Shown here in pieces: positions 14,929 through 23,940 of a DNA stretch of 64,000 nucleotides. The stretch comes from Hyphomonadaceae bacterium (GTDB lineage: Bacteria > Pseudomonadota > Alphaproteobacteria > Caulobacterales > Aquidulcibacteraceae). The notes below the pieces were generated by a model that saw only the letters and a list, made by a program, of their open reading frames with translations, did no database searches and was not told the DNA's origin. The translations under genes and the position numbers were made by a program. The number at the start of each line of letters is the position of its first letter. Within the stretch, counting starts at the first letter, position 1. The DNA lies in NCBI GenBank assembly GCA_022841905.1, contig JALHQO010000004.1:1-64000 (forward strand). Reading direction: 5' to 3'.

Positions 14929-17595
14929 TCACGATCCGCCCCCGTGTGCGCCGCCGCCGGGCCGGAATTCCGTACGCACTGCCCCCGCGCCCGGCGTCAA
15001 ACTCGCGCCCATGGCGCGCGCCATCATGAGCATGTTCTCGTTGTCATTGAGCACGTCGCCCCAGACGCTGACGGCGCCGCGGTGCTCAGCATAGTGGAGA
15101 AGGGCTAAGAGTAATTCTCGGCCAATGCCGCGGCCCTGCATGTCGGAGCGTACAATGAGGCCGTATTCCGCCGCCGAGAATTCTGGATCGAATATGAGGC
15201 GCGCGACGCCGGCAATGGCGCCATCTTCCTCGCACGCGACGAACGCCATCTCGCGATCATAATCGATTTGTGTCAGGCGCTGAGCTTGCCCAGGCGCGAT
15301 TCTGCGGACCGCGCCGTGAAACCGCAGCCGCAAATCTTCGGGCCGGGTGCGTGCGACCATCCCGGCGAGCGCTCCGGCGTCGCTTGGCCGGATCGCGCGC
15401 AAAATGAGCTTTTCGCCGTCAGGCAGGGCGACATCGCGGGCAAGCTCAGCCGGATAGGGCCGTATCGCCAGGCGCTTCTCAGCATCGGCGGGGGCAGGCC
15501 GCACCAGGATGCGCGCGTCGAGCGCGATGACGCCGTCCGCATCGGCGAGCAGCGGATTGATGTCGAGTTCGGCGATCTCTGCAAAATCAATGGCCAGATC
15601 GGACACCGAGACAAGAGCGGCTGCGACCGCGGCGAGGTCCGCTGGCCGGCGATCGCGAAAGCCGGCCAGCAGCTTGGCGACGCTGGTCTGTGCGATCAAC
15701 GCCTGCGCCAGCGTCGCATTGAGCGGCGGCAAGCCGACGACGCGGTCGGCGATGACCTCTGTCGCCACGCCGCCATGACCGAAAAGGATGGTGGGACCGA
15801 AGGTTTGGTCTTCGCTCAGTCCAAGTATGAGTTCTTGTGCGTGCGGACGCCGGATCATCTGCTGCAGGGTGAAACCGGTCAGTCGGGCCTCGGGCGCGGC
15901 GGCTGCGACGGTCTCCAACATCCGCGCAGCGGCGGATTTCACCGCGTCTGTGTTAGCGAGCGCGAGCGCGACGCCGCCGACATCGGTCTTATGGCTGATA
16001 TCGGGCGAGAGGATTTTCAGCGCAAACGGACCTTGGCGCCGGCTGGCGGCTTCCGCGGCGTCGTCGGGGGTGTGAACGATTTCGGTTTCCACCACGGGGA
16101 CGCCGTAAAGCGCGAGCACGCGTTTGGCTTCCGGCTCGCTCAACATGGAGCGCCCCTCGCCGATGACCTGCGCGATGATGGCGCGCGCCTCCTGGCGCGC
16201 GGCGGGCGAACGTTCCGGGGACGCCGGCGGCGTCTCAAGTAAAGCGGCCTGGTTGCGATCGTACTCGACCAGATTGACGAAGGCGTTGACCGCTTCTTCA
16301 GGCGTCTCAAAACTGGGCACGCCCGCATCGGCAAAGCGCTTGCGGGGTTCGGCGGCCGTCGCTTCGCCCATCCAGCAGGCGAGCATCGGCACTTTAGGAT
16401 GACGCGCCTTCGCCGTCAGCACCGCCTCGGCCGCTTCGAGATTGTCGGCCACGCCGGTGGGACAATTGATCACCAGAATGGCGTCCTGTTCGCTGTGGCG
16501 CACAAGTGCGGCAAGGGCGGCTTCGTATCGATCGCTGTGAGCGTCGCCTAGAATGTCGACCGGATTGGCGCGCGACCAGGCGGTGGGCAGGACCACGTCG
16601 AGCGCCGCACGCGCAGCGTCGCTGAGCGGCAGCGGTGGAACGCCGCGTGCTTCAAGCGCGTCGGCCGCCATCACGCCCAGCCCCCCGCCATTGGTGATGA
16701 TGGAAAGTCTGTCTCCGTGTGGGCGCACGCCGCTCGCGACGGTCTCGGCGGCGTCGAAGAGTTCGCGCAGCGACTTGACGCGCAGCATGCCGGCGCGCCG
16801 GAAGGCCGCGTCATAGACAATGTCGGCGCCCGCCAGCGCGCCGGTGTGCGAAGCCGCCGCGCGCGCCCCCGCTTCGCCGCGTCCTGCCTTGACGACGAGC
16901 ACTGGTTTTGCGCGCGCCGCGATGCGCGCCGCCGACATGAATTTGCGCGCCTGGGTGACGTTCTCGACATAGAGGAGAATAGCTTTCGTGGCGCTATCGA
17001 GCGCGAGATAATCGAGCAGGTCGCCGAAATCGACATCACTCATGTCGCCCAACGACACGATATGCGAAAAGCCGATCCCGCGTCCGTTGGCCCAGTCGAT
17101 GATCGAGGTTGCGATCGCGCCCGACTGTGTGAGAAATGCAAGTTCGCCCTTGAGCGGCGCCAAATGAGAGAAGCTGGCGTTGACGCCAGCGATCGGCGAA
17201 AGAAATCCAAGGCAATTGGGGCCGACAATGCGCATGAGGCGCGGCCGCGCCGCCGAAAACATCGCCGCGCGCTGGCCTTGGTCAAACCCGGCGCTGATGA
17301 TGACGACAGCGCGGCAGCCCCGCTGGCCTAAGTCCTCGACGAGTTGCGGCGCAGCGTGAGCCGGCGTTGCAATGACCGCAAGCTCCGGCGCGTGAGGAAG
17401 AGCGGCGACATTTGGGTAGGCTCTGACGCCTTGGATCTCGGTTTCACGCGGGTTGATCATCATAACAGGCCCCGCGAAGCCGCCGCTCATCAGATTGCGG
17501 GCAATGACGGCCCCAACCGAACCTGGCTTGTTGCTGGCGCCGAGAAGTGCGATCGCCTTGGGCGCAAACAGTGCGTCGAGATTGCGCGTTGTCAT
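14929..17595 (-). CDS. ADP-forming acyl-CoA synthetase fused to GNAT acetyltransferase
   Basis: 888 residues in three parts: CoA-binding and succinyl-CoA-ligase-like domains (~5-460) with the active-site His250 in SHTGALAG; an ATP-grasp domain (~480-700; PFALKILSPDISHKTDVGGV); and a C-terminal GNAT domain (~725-880; RSDMQGRGIGREL is the acetyl-CoA-binding motif). This is the layout of Pat-type protein lysine acetyltransferases and of bifunctional acetyl-CoA synthetase (ADP-forming)/GNAT proteins. Because His250 is present the ligase half may be active, unlike Salmonella Pat where it is degenerate. Divergent from a USP, and each has its own FixK-type box. A role in acetate/ATP economy or in controlling other enzymes by acetylation is inferred. 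Confidence 0.9.
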   Translation of the reverse strand: MTTRNLDALFAPKAIALLGASNKPGSVGAVIARNLMSGGFAGPVMMINPRETEIQGVRAYPNVAALPHAPELAVIATPAHAAPQLVEDLGQRGCRAVVIISAGFDQGQRAAMFSAARPRLMRIVGPNCLGFLSPIAGVNASFSHLAPLKGELAFLTQSGAIATSIIDWANGRGIGFSHIVSLGDMSDVDFGDLLDYLALDSATKAILLYVENVTQARKFMSAARIAARAKPVLVVKAGRGEAGARAAASHTGALAGADIVYDAAFRRAGMLRVKSLRELFDAAETVASGVRPHGDRLSIITNGGGLGVMAADALEARGVPPLPLSDAARAALDVVLPTAWSRANPVDILGDAHSDRYEAALAALVRHSEQDAILVINCPTGVADNLEAAEAVLTAKARHPKVPMLACWMGEATAAEPRKRFADAGVPSFETPEEAVNAFVNLVEYDRNQAALLETPPASPERSPAARQEARAIIAQVIGEGRSMLSEPEAKRVLALYGVPVVETEIVHTPDDAAEAASRRQGPFALKILSPDISHKTDVGGVALALANTDAVKSAAARMLETVAAAAPEARLTGFTLQQMIRRPHAQELILGLSEDQTFGPTILFGHGGVATEVIADRVVGLPPLNATLAQALIAQTSVAKLLAGFRDRRPADLAAVAAALVSVSDLAIDFAEIAELDINPLLADADGVIALDARILVRPAPADAEKRLAIRPYPAELARDVALPDGEKLILRAIRPSDAGALAGMVARTRPEDLRLRFHGAVRRIAPGQAQRLTQIDYDREMAFVACEEDGAIAGVARLIFDPEFSAAEYGLIVRSDMQGRGIGRELLLALLHYAEHRGAVSVWGDVLNDNENMLMMARAMGASLTPGAGAVRTEFRPGGGAHGGGS

Positions 17596-17648
17596 GGAAG
17601 GCTCCGAAGCGGCTGAGCGCCATATGCGTCGATCGCGCCCAGTTGCTC

Positions 17649-17662
17649 TTGAGCGCTCTCAA
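17649..17662 (-). promoter_or_regulatory. FixK/FNR-type box upstream of acyl-CoA synthetase/GNAT
   Basis: Palindrome TTGAGCGCTCTCAA. Centre 60 bases before the start at 17595. A CATATG at 17621-17626 sits where a -10 element is expected for class-II activation, giving a start near 17614. Confidence 0.6.
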
Positions 17663-17720
17663 TCCCGTCGGGCAAGCGCCGGCCGCATCGCCGGCGCACA
17701 CGCGCGCGTTTGCGTCTCGG

Positions 17721-17734
17721 ACTTGCTCCAAATC
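17721..17734 (+). promoter_or_regulatory. FixK/FNR-type box upstream of USP
   Basis: TTGCTCCAAATCAA, one base from TTGAT-N4-ATCAA and a full match to TTG(A/C)-N6-(T/G)CAA. Centre 54 bases before the start at 17782. Confidence 0.6.
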
Positions 17735-17781
17735 AAAACATATCGCGCGCGTGGCTGCCAAAAACAAACATGGAGGCAGCC

Positions 17782-18600
17782 ATGACGCCGATGGACATAC
17801 TGGCCGTTCTGACGGGCGCCGATGAACACGGCGTCATGAACGCCGCCAACGTGCTGTCGCGGCGGCGGAAAGCGCACATCGCCGTGCTGCATTTGGCGCA
17901 CCTGCCGGAGGCGGCGGGCGGCGAACTTTATGTGGCGGGGACTTTGTGGGCAAAGCTCATTGATGACTTTCGCAAAGCGTCCGCCTCGGAACTCAAATCT
18001 ATCAGTACAAGCGTTGCTCGGCTGGCGCCTGGGGCGGAGGTGCGGCAGGCCGAAGTCGTAGTTGGAACGGCAGAATCGACTGTTGCGCAGCACGCCATGC
18101 ACGCCGACCTGACGCTGATGCAGCGGCCAGACAGCCCCTTGGCGCACGCCGCTTTCGAGGGCGCGTTGTTCAGTTCCGGACGTCCTGTTCTGCTCGTGCC
18201 GCCGGATTGGGCGGCGGACACGCTGGGCAAGCGCATCATGGTGGCCTGGAAATCCAAGCGCGAGGCCGCGCGCGCACTGGCCGACGCCGCACCATTTCTG
18301 CAAGACGCCGAGCACGTCGTTGTGGTGACGGTCGACGCCAAGCCTAACGGTGATGGGGCAGGCCCCGGACGCGACATTTGCAGACATCTCGCGCGTCGCG
18401 GCGTTGAAGTGGAACTGCGCAATGCAGACGGTCTCGGTCGTTCCGCAGAGGACGCTCTCTTGGAAGAAGCGCGCCATATCGGCGCCGATCTCATCGTCAT
18501 GGGCGGATACGGTCAGTCGAGACTTCGTGAGTTTGTCTTCGGCGGCGTCACGCGCGCGCTCACCCGGACCTCGCCCGTTCCTTTGTTGCTCTCTCATTGA
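17782..18600 (+). CDS. Universal stress protein, tandem Usp domains
   Basis: 272 residues with two Usp domains. The C-terminal half carries the nucleotide-binding signature GGYGQSRLREFVFGGVTRAL near the end; the N-terminal half has kept the fold but lost the glycine motif. ATG 17782 has GGAGG five bases upstream; earlier in-frame ATGs (17770) overlap that site. The downstream PH-domain gene starts 15 bases later and is probably cotranscribed. Same family and same type of upstream box as the USPs at 5060, 20862 and 56518. Confidence 0.9.
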   Translation: MTPMDILAVLTGADEHGVMNAANVLSRRRKAHIAVLHLAHLPEAAGGELYVAGTLWAKLIDDFRKASASELKSISTSVARLAPGAEVRQAEVVVGTAESTVAQHAMHADLTLMQRPDSPLAHAAFEGALFSSGRPVLLVPPDWAADTLGKRIMVAWKSKREAARALADAAPFLQDAEHVVVVTVDAKPNGDGAGPGRDICRHLARRGVEVELRNADGLGRSAEDALLEEARHIGADLIVMGGYGQSRLREFVFGGVTRALTRTSPVPLLLSH

Positions 18601-18614
18601 CCGCAGACGCGTCC

Positions 18615-19076
18615 ATGACCAAACGGGATACATCCTATGTGGAACGGGCCCTGGCGCCCGGCGAGACCATTGAGGCGCGCGCGCGCCTGCATTGGGTGCT
18701 GTGGCTCCGGGCATGGCTTGCGCTCATCATTCTCGGCGTCGTGCTGATTGGCATTTATATCTTTGTGCGCGACGTGCTCTTTCTCTCAAGCACCGAGGTC
18801 GCGCTCACCAACCGGCGCCTCGTCTTCAAAACCGGCATATTTCACCGCCAGACCTCCGACCTCATTTTGAGCAGCATCGAGGCGGTCAAAATCGACCAGA
18901 GTTTCTGGGGGCGTCTATTGAATTATGGGCGCGTCAGCGTCCACGGGACCGGCGACGAAGTCTGGCGGACGCCGCTGATTTCCCGCCCGGTTGAGTTCCG
19001 CCGCGCGATCGCGGCGATTCGCCCGGGCGCTTTGGCGGCCGCGCTCGATGATGTGAGGGCGGGTTCAAGCTCTTGA
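18615..19076 (+). CDS. Membrane protein with bacterial PH domain (YdbT-like)
   Basis: 153 residues. Two short N-terminal strands (SYVERALAPGETIEARAR) precede one strong membrane segment (LRAWLALIILGVVLIGIYIFV, ~37-57), then a bPH_2-type domain (~65-140) with EVALTNRRLVFKTGIF and GRVSVHGTG, the usual signature of these domains. Function unknown; YdbT-like proteins occur in envelope-stress settings. Start ATG 18615 lacks a strong ribosome site, and a TTG at 18597 overlapping the USP stop is an alternative that would imply translational coupling. Confidence 0.8.
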   Translation: MTKRDTSYVERALAPGETIEARARLHWVLWLRAWLALIILGVVLIGIYIFVRDVLFLSSTEVALTNRRLVFKTGIFHRQTSDLILSSIEAVKIDQSFWGRLLNYGRVSVHGTGDEVWRTPLISRPVEFRRAIAAIRPGALAAALDDVRAGSSS

Positions 19077-19132
19077 GCGGCGACGTGAAAACGTATGGGC
19101 TCTCTAGAGGTCCGCTGGAGACTTGTTAGTCC

Positions 19133-19987
19133 TCAACCTGGAGGGATCGCCAGAATATCGATTTGCGCCGACGCGAGAATATTTTCCGCGGTGCTGCCGA
19201 GCAGCAATTTTTTCAATCCTGTGTGCGAACGCACGCCGATGGCCAAGAGATCGATGTTTGAGGCGGTTGCCGCCGCCAGGATTGTGTGCGCAGCTTTCGT
19301 CTCATTGACCTGGAGCACGGGCTTTGCGTCCAACACGTCCGCCTCGCGCATGAATTTGGCGAGCCCTTCGCGCGCGGCGTCTTCCTCCTCGGCGACATAA
19401 TCGCCGACCGCTGCCTCGTCCAGCATCGCGCGTCGCATCTGGTTCTGAGCGGGCGCTGGGAACGCGTACATGATCTCACTTGCGTGCAGGTGAGGGGTGA
19501 GGAGACGCTGAAATTGGCGAACGACATCGGCGGAAGCGGGGGTCAGATCAGTCGCGATCATTACTCTTCTATATTGCCCCGCGGGCGCGCCATTCGCCAT
19601 CAGCACGGGAATATCGCTGTTTCGTATAATCCGCTCGGCGCTCGTTCCGACAAAGATATCCTGAAGCAGCTGACGACGGTGTGGTCCAATGACAATGAGA
19701 TCTGCTTGGGCGTCACGCGCTGTCTGCAGAATGCCGAAAAAGGCTTCGCCTTCAGCCAGGCGATAAGAGCACGATAGACCGTCGTCGCGGTTTATGGACA
19801 AGCTAAGCTGTGATAAGAGGTCTTCGGCTTCGCGTTTCTCGGCCTTGAGCTTGCGCGCTGGCTGATCATCGTCAAGGACGTGCGCCAGGATCAAATCCGC
19901 CTGAACGCGCTTCGCCAGCAATGTAGCGCGCCTTGTCGCCCGGTCCGAACGGGTGGAAAAGTCGGTCGCGACGAGGATGCGTTTCAT
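19133..19987 (-). CDS. Universal stress protein, tandem Usp domains
   Basis: 284 residues. Both halves look complete: the first begins MKRILVATDFSTRSDRATRR and carries GPHRRQLLQDIFVGTSAERI (~100-120), the second begins YRRVMIATDLTPASADVV and ends with GVRSHTGLKKLLLGSTAENI. Both have G-2x-G-9x-G(S/T)-like motifs, so two nucleotide sites are possible. Third gene of a USP operon, 22 bases after the previous one. Convergent with the PH-domain gene. Confidence 0.9.
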   Translation of the reverse strand: MKRILVATDFSTRSDRATRRATLLAKRVQADLILAHVLDDDQPARKLKAEKREAEDLLSQLSLSINRDDGLSCSYRLAEGEAFFGILQTARDAQADLIVIGPHRRQLLQDIFVGTSAERIIRNSDIPVLMANGAPAGQYRRVMIATDLTPASADVVRQFQRLLTPHLHASEIMYAFPAPAQNQMRRAMLDEAAVGDYVAEEEDAAREGLAKFMREADVLDAKPVLQVNETKAAHTILAAATASNIDLLAIGVRSHTGLKKLLLGSTAENILASAQIDILAIPPG

Positions 19988-20009
19988 GGCGTGCCTCCGA
20001 GACCGGGGG

Positions 20010-20840
20010 TCAGGTTTTCACCACGAGAAGGTCGCAGGGCGGATCGGCGGCGATCAAATCGACGATGCCGCCGCCGAAAACTTGCCGGTACATGGCGGGC
20101 ATGGACGTTCCCAGCACCAGCAAGTCGGGTTGAATTTCACGCTGAGCATCCATGATCGCGCCAAACGCTTCGCCAACCCGTGCGATGATCGCGATCTTGT
20201 CGGCGCCAGCGTTGCCGTCGCGACCAAGCGCTTCAAGGACCATGCGGCGTGCATCGGCCTCGAACTGCTTGACCAGGAAGTCTTCTTCATGGCGCGACGA
20301 AAAAGGGATCATGCAGGCTGTGACAATCGTGAACTGTGCGCCAGGCGCCAGTGCGCGGGCGAAGCGAAGTGCTTCGCGCGATGCAGGACTATCATCATAC
20401 CCGACCAGGACGCGCCGGTAGGCGCCGGCGGGTTCGGTCGTAACCACCAGCACCGGGGCAGGGGCGTCATTGATGAGCCGACGCGCCGTCGAGCCCGCGA
20501 ACACGGCCGGCGATTTGTCTCTGCGGTGAACGCCCAGGACGATGAGATCGGCGCCGCATTGCTTGGCGACATCGCGCAGGATTTCATGCGGACGCCCTGC
20601 GGCGGCTTTGACCTCAAAGCGCGCGGCTTGATCGCCTAAGATCAATTGCGCGCGCTCCTCAGTTTCCTCAAGAGCCACGCGCTCCAGCAAGCCACGCAGC
20701 TTCTGCGACGAGCCCACATCGAGGGCGTATTCGACGACCACGCCTGCGTCGTGAAACAAGGCGATCTCATTGGCCTTGCGCATCGCTTTGTCCGATCGGT
20801 CGGAATGATCGACGCCGACCACAATGGTTGAGATGGGCAT
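20010..20840 (-). CDS. Universal stress protein, tandem Usp domains
   Basis: 276 residues. The first domain (1-133; TIVVGVDHSDRSDKAMRKA and GVHRRDKSPAVFAGSTARRL) is a typical UspA unit; the second (~140-276; RRVLVGYDDSPASREAL) ends in GTSMPAMYRQVFGGGIVDLI, where the last glycine motif is altered (GG-G-I in place of G-S/T), so ATP binding there may be lost. Second gene of the USP operon, 21 bases after the first. Confidence 0.9.
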   Translation of the reverse strand: MPISTIVVGVDHSDRSDKAMRKANEIALFHDAGVVVEYALDVGSSQKLRGLLERVALEETEERAQLILGDQAARFEVKAAAGRPHEILRDVAKQCGADLIVLGVHRRDKSPAVFAGSTARRLINDAPAPVLVVTTEPAGAYRRVLVGYDDSPASREALRFARALAPGAQFTIVTACMIPFSSRHEEDFLVKQFEADARRMVLEALGRDGNAGADKIAIIARVGEAFGAIMDAQREIQPDLLVLGTSMPAMYRQVFGGGIVDLIAADPPCDLLVVKT

Positions 20841-20861
20841 GCGGTGCTCTCCCGTCCGCGG

Positions 20862-21704
20862 CTAGTGAACCAGAAACAGCGGCGTCTTCATCTTCGCCAG
20901 GACGTGCGCGGTAGCGCCGCCCAGAATGAACTCGCGGACGCGCGATTTGCCGTAGGCGCCCATGACGAGAAAATCACACGGCGTGCTGCCGAGATATGCA
21001 TCGAGCGTAACGCTGATCGACTTGCCGCCGCTGTCGACCTCTTCGATCTCGGCTTTCACGCCGTGGAGGGTGAGGTGCCGCAGCGCGTCGCGGCCAACGC
21101 CTGCGGTCGCTGTCGCCTTTTCGTTGACGACAGTCAGGATTTTGACCCGCGCGGCGCGCTGCAAAAGCGGCAGCGCGTCCGCCATCGCGCGGGCTGCGGT
21201 GCGGCTATTGTCCCAGGCCAAGACCACCGTGCCGAGGCTCTGCTGGGGCAAGTCCGCGACGCCGGGCCGGAACAGGATGACCGGTCGGCCGGACTCAAAC
21301 ACCACCGTCTCGGCGACCCCGCGCTGACCGTCGCCGTCGTTGGCGATCGGCACGATGCATGCGTCGCGGGTCTTGGCGTATGCGGCGACCTGAGGGCCGA
21401 TAAACGGCAACTCGGCTTGCGTGACGACGAGGCTTTCAAAAACCCCCAGCGCTTTTGCCTTTAGTTCGAAGTGGGCGCTCATCTCCTTGCAGCAGCGCGC
21501 GCTTTTTGCCTGCTCCTCGGCCGCCATCGCGGCGATCCCGATCAAAGCATTGGCGAGCGGGTTGCTCGGCGGGCGGATCAGCGCCTGAACTGTCATGGCG
21601 GAGAGGCGGCTATCAAAAAGCGCGGCAAACGCCACGGCCTGATCAATCGCCTGTGTGGGCGTGGGATCGGGATAGCTGTCGAGGTGCAGCAGGATGTCTC
21701 TCAT
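20862..21704 (-). CDS. Universal stress protein, tandem Usp domains
   Basis: 280 residues. N-terminal half is degenerate (DILLHLDSYPDPTP...), C-terminal half typical, ending GAYGKSRVREFILGGATAHV before KMKTPLFLVH. First gene of the three-USP operon; GGAG precedes the ATG and the FixK-type box at 21755-21768 is centred 57 bases upstream of it. The three genes differ enough to be old duplicates rather than a recent amplification. Confidence 0.9.
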   Translation of the reverse strand: MRDILLHLDSYPDPTPTQAIDQAVAFAALFDSRLSAMTVQALIRPPSNPLANALIGIAAMAAEEQAKSARCCKEMSAHFELKAKALGVFESLVVTQAELPFIGPQVAAYAKTRDACIVPIANDGDGQRGVAETVVFESGRPVILFRPGVADLPQQSLGTVVLAWDNSRTAARAMADALPLLQRAARVKILTVVNEKATATAGVGRDALRHLTLHGVKAEIEEVDSGGKSISVTLDAYLGSTPCDFLVMGAYGKSRVREFILGGATAHVLAKMKTPLFLVH

Positions 21705-21754
21705 CGATAACGTCTCCCAAAAACGTACAACAGCACAGCGGGCGACGCCCGATT

Positions 21755-21768
21755 TTGCTCTCGATCAA
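21755..21768 (-). promoter_or_regulatory. FixK/FNR-type box upstream of the three-USP operon
   Basis: TTGCTCTCGATCAA (reverse strand TTGATCGAGAGCAA), one mismatch to the symmetric FNR box. Class-II spacing gives a transcript start near 21720 and a leader of about 16 bases. Confidence 0.6.
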
Positions 21769-22007
21769 GCTTCAGGCGTCTCGCGGATTCGCACGCAGTT
21801 CGTCACGGCGCTGCCGTGTGTGCGAAGACGCCGGCGGCCGGCCGTGACTCAGGCCTGCGCAGCGCGGAAGCGCCCGTGCAGGCAAGCCCGCGCCGGAGAC
21901 GATAATCGCCGCCGCCGTATTCGCGTCCGCCCGCTCGCACTCAATTCCGGTCGCCAATCGCCGACATTGAAAGGCGCAGCCGCAAAGGCCGAGCGGGACA
22001 GGCGCGG

Positions 22008-22172
22008 TCATGTCGGCGAATCTAAGCATTCGTCTTCGCACGATAGCGCCGCGCGCTCGTCAGCCAGCAAGCGCTCAATCACCCTTCGTTGTTTTTCGTT
22101 CGCTTCCGTCGCCAGGAGGCGCTCATAACGTTTGATGTTCTGTTCGCGAATGAAGCGGGATGTCGGTTCCAT
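22008..22172 (-). CDS. Small helical protein, paralogue of the one at 3974-4147
   Basis: 54 residues from ATG 22172: MEPTSRFIREQNIKRYERLL... It is charged and helical, with two Cys near the C-terminus (SCEDEC). NIKRYERLLATEANEKQR aligns with NIARYRGLIDVETNPGLR of the protein at 3974-4147. GGAG lies ten bases upstream. Lies just downstream of the phasin-like gene on the same strand and upstream of the USP operon. Function unknown. Confidence 0.65.
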   Translation of the reverse strand: MEPTSRFIREQNIKRYERLLATEANEKQRRVIERLLADERAALSCEDECLDSPT

Positions 22173-22205
22173 ACGCGGGAGACTCCGTGCGCCGGACCTG
22201 CGCAG

Positions 22206-22634
22206 TCACGCGGCTTTGGCGCGCCTTGAGGGGGTGGTGGGAGAAGCGTGTTGCTCTTCTGTTTGGCTGTCGCTTTCAGACGGTGTCGCCGTTGATCTCA
22301 TTGCGCTACAGACGCGCATCCATTCTCTTTGTGCGGCGGCATGGTCGGCGAAAAGCCGTTGCAGCGCGCCGGTCGCCCATTCTTGCTGTGCGCTGAAGAG
22401 CGCCATGGGCGTGCGCGCCGCGCACATGGAAAGTGCGGCGCTTGACGCAGCTTTGGCGCCGGCATGGCGGCGCGCAAGCCAGCCGGCGGCGAAGTCGTCC
22501 ATGGCTTCCAGAATTCTTTCCTGCGATTGCCAGAACGCGGCGATGTGCTGGCCCGCTGGTTCCGACGCCTTGGGAAAGAGCATGAACATTGCGTCCAACG
22601 TAGGTGCTTGTTCGGTCGTGTTGTCGCGCGGCAT
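22206..22634 (-). CDS. Phasin-like helical protein
   Basis: 142 residues, mostly amphipathic helix, beginning with a short disordered segment then FWQSQERILEAMDDFAAGWLARR and WATGALQRLFADHAAAQREW. The helix composition and QE-rich pattern recall phasins and phasin-like proteins that coat polyhydroxyalkanoate granules. A PHA synthase remnant lies about 2 kb away (24710-25033), which makes a former PHA link conceivable but not shown. AAGGAC precedes the ATG. The C-terminal tail (SDSQTEEQHASPTTPS) is low complexity. Confidence in coding is good; the family call is tentative. Confidence 0.55.
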   Translation of the reverse strand: MPRDNTTEQAPTLDAMFMLFPKASEPAGQHIAAFWQSQERILEAMDDFAAGWLARRHAGAKAASSAALSMCAARTPMALFSAQQEWATGALQRLFADHAAAQREWMRVCSAMRSTATPSESDSQTEEQHASPTTPSRRAKAA

Positions 22635-22884
22635 GGCGAGAGTCCTTACTCAAGGGCGCCGGAGAATCGGCGCGAATGTGGTTCAAGCGCTGGCATCGGG
22701 CCTGGCCCGAGGTCCCCAGGGCAGCGGGCGTAATGTGCGGGCATGAGCTTGCTCCTTGAACGTCGTCGACGACTTCCGCGAACTTGCCCGCAACGGGGGT
22801 GAGGCGCACCTGTTCACCTAGACAGGATGCGGCGATGCCGCGCAGCTGCGATCCGCCTCACTCTTGGCGGGCAGGAGGGAGATG

Positions 22885-23940
22885 ATGCGTGACCTAAGCG
22901 GCAAGGCGCCGGCCGAACTCTTCAGCGCAGCCAGGGTTTGGCCAGCGATTGGGCTGGTGATCGGCGTCATCTTCGTGCTCGATATCATGACCCATCCGCA
23001 AAACGTCTCGGCGAGTTTTGCGTACACGATCCCGGTTTTCTTGAGCATTCTGGAGGTCAGGCCAAGGCCACTTTTCTACGCTGGCGCGACCACGATCTTA
23101 TCGCTAGCGGGCTCGTTTACGCTGTCTGCGGATGAGCTGGCTTCTTGGTCGACGCTGATCAACCGCGCGATCGGCGTCGGTACGCAATGGTTGGCGGCGG
23201 CGCTGGTGGTGGTGGAGGCTGGACGGCGCACGGCGCTGCAGCGAAGCCTGGAACGACAGCAGCGCTTCGCCGACATTCTCGCCCATGAAGTTCGCAACGC
23301 ACTGACCGCGGTGAGCGGACATGCCCAGCGTCTAGCCAAGCATGCAGACAAGCTAACGCCGGGGGATGTCCTCGCGCGCGCTGACAAGATAAGGGCTGCG
23401 GCGACGCGTATTGAATCGGTCGTCGAGCGCGTGCAGCTGGCTTCTTCTCTGGGGAACGGGATCGTCCCGGTGACGCAGACAGCGATTGATGTCCACGCAT
23501 TGATCCATCGCCTGGTGGACGCGTTGAAGGAGGAATATCCAGAGAGAGCCTTCGAACTCAACCTGGATGACGCAGCTGCCGTAGTGAGCGGCGATGAGGT
23601 GCTTATCCAGCAGGCGTTCGAGAACATACTTCAAAACAGCATGCACTATTCTTCCGCGGCGAGCCCGATCGTGGTTTCATCGACACGAACGCCTCTCGCA
23701 GTGAAGGTGACCATTGCGGATTCCGGCGAGGGTGTGCCGGCGGACGAGTTGCCGCGTGTCCGTGAAGCCTATTACCGAGGTTCAACCAGCAAGTCCAAGC
23801 CCGGCATGGGGCTCGGTCTCTACTTTGTCGATCGCATTATCGACGGTCATGGCGGCTCGTTCTCGCTCGAGAGCAAAACCGGCTTGGGTACGACCGCGAC
23901 GATCGAGCTGCCTCAGATCTTGGAGCCGGCGCTGACATGA
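22885..23940 (+). CDS. Membrane-bound sensor histidine kinase
   Basis: 351 residues: four to five membrane segments (~18-115) forming the sensor, a HisKA domain with ILAHEVRNALTAVSGHA (phospho-acceptor His134), and a HATPase_c domain (~225-345) with the N-box FENILQNSMHY, G1 DSGEGVP and G2 GMGLGLYFV. There is no separate periplasmic sensor, so the signal may be membrane-borne. ATG 22885 has AGGAGG six bases upstream. Its stop overlaps the start of the response regulator (ATGA), so the two form a coupled two-component pair. Confidence 0.92.
   Translation: MRDLSGKAPAELFSAARVWPAIGLVIGVIFVLDIMTHPQNVSASFAYTIPVFLSILEVRPRPLFYAGATTILSLAGSFTLSADELASWSTLINRAIGVGTQWLAAALVVVEAGRRTALQRSLERQQRFADILAHEVRNALTAVSGHAQRLAKHADKLTPGDVLARADKIRAAATRIESVVERVQLASSLGNGIVPVTQTAIDVHALIHRLVDALKEEYPERAFELNLDDAAAVVSGDEVLIQQAFENILQNSMHYSSAASPIVVSSTRTPLAVKVTIADSGEGVPADELPRVREAYYRGSTSKSKPGMGLGLYFVDRIIDGHGGSFSLESKTGLGTTATIELPQILEPALT

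Noticed and set aside
15268-16242. Plus-strand frame of about 324 codons inside the acyl-CoA synthetase gene
   Set aside because: Antisense shadow; the minus strand encodes all conserved motifs of the fusion enzyme.
19862-19875. CTGATCATCGTCAA resembling an FNR box
   Set aside because: It has one mismatch and lies inside a USP coding region, far from a start.
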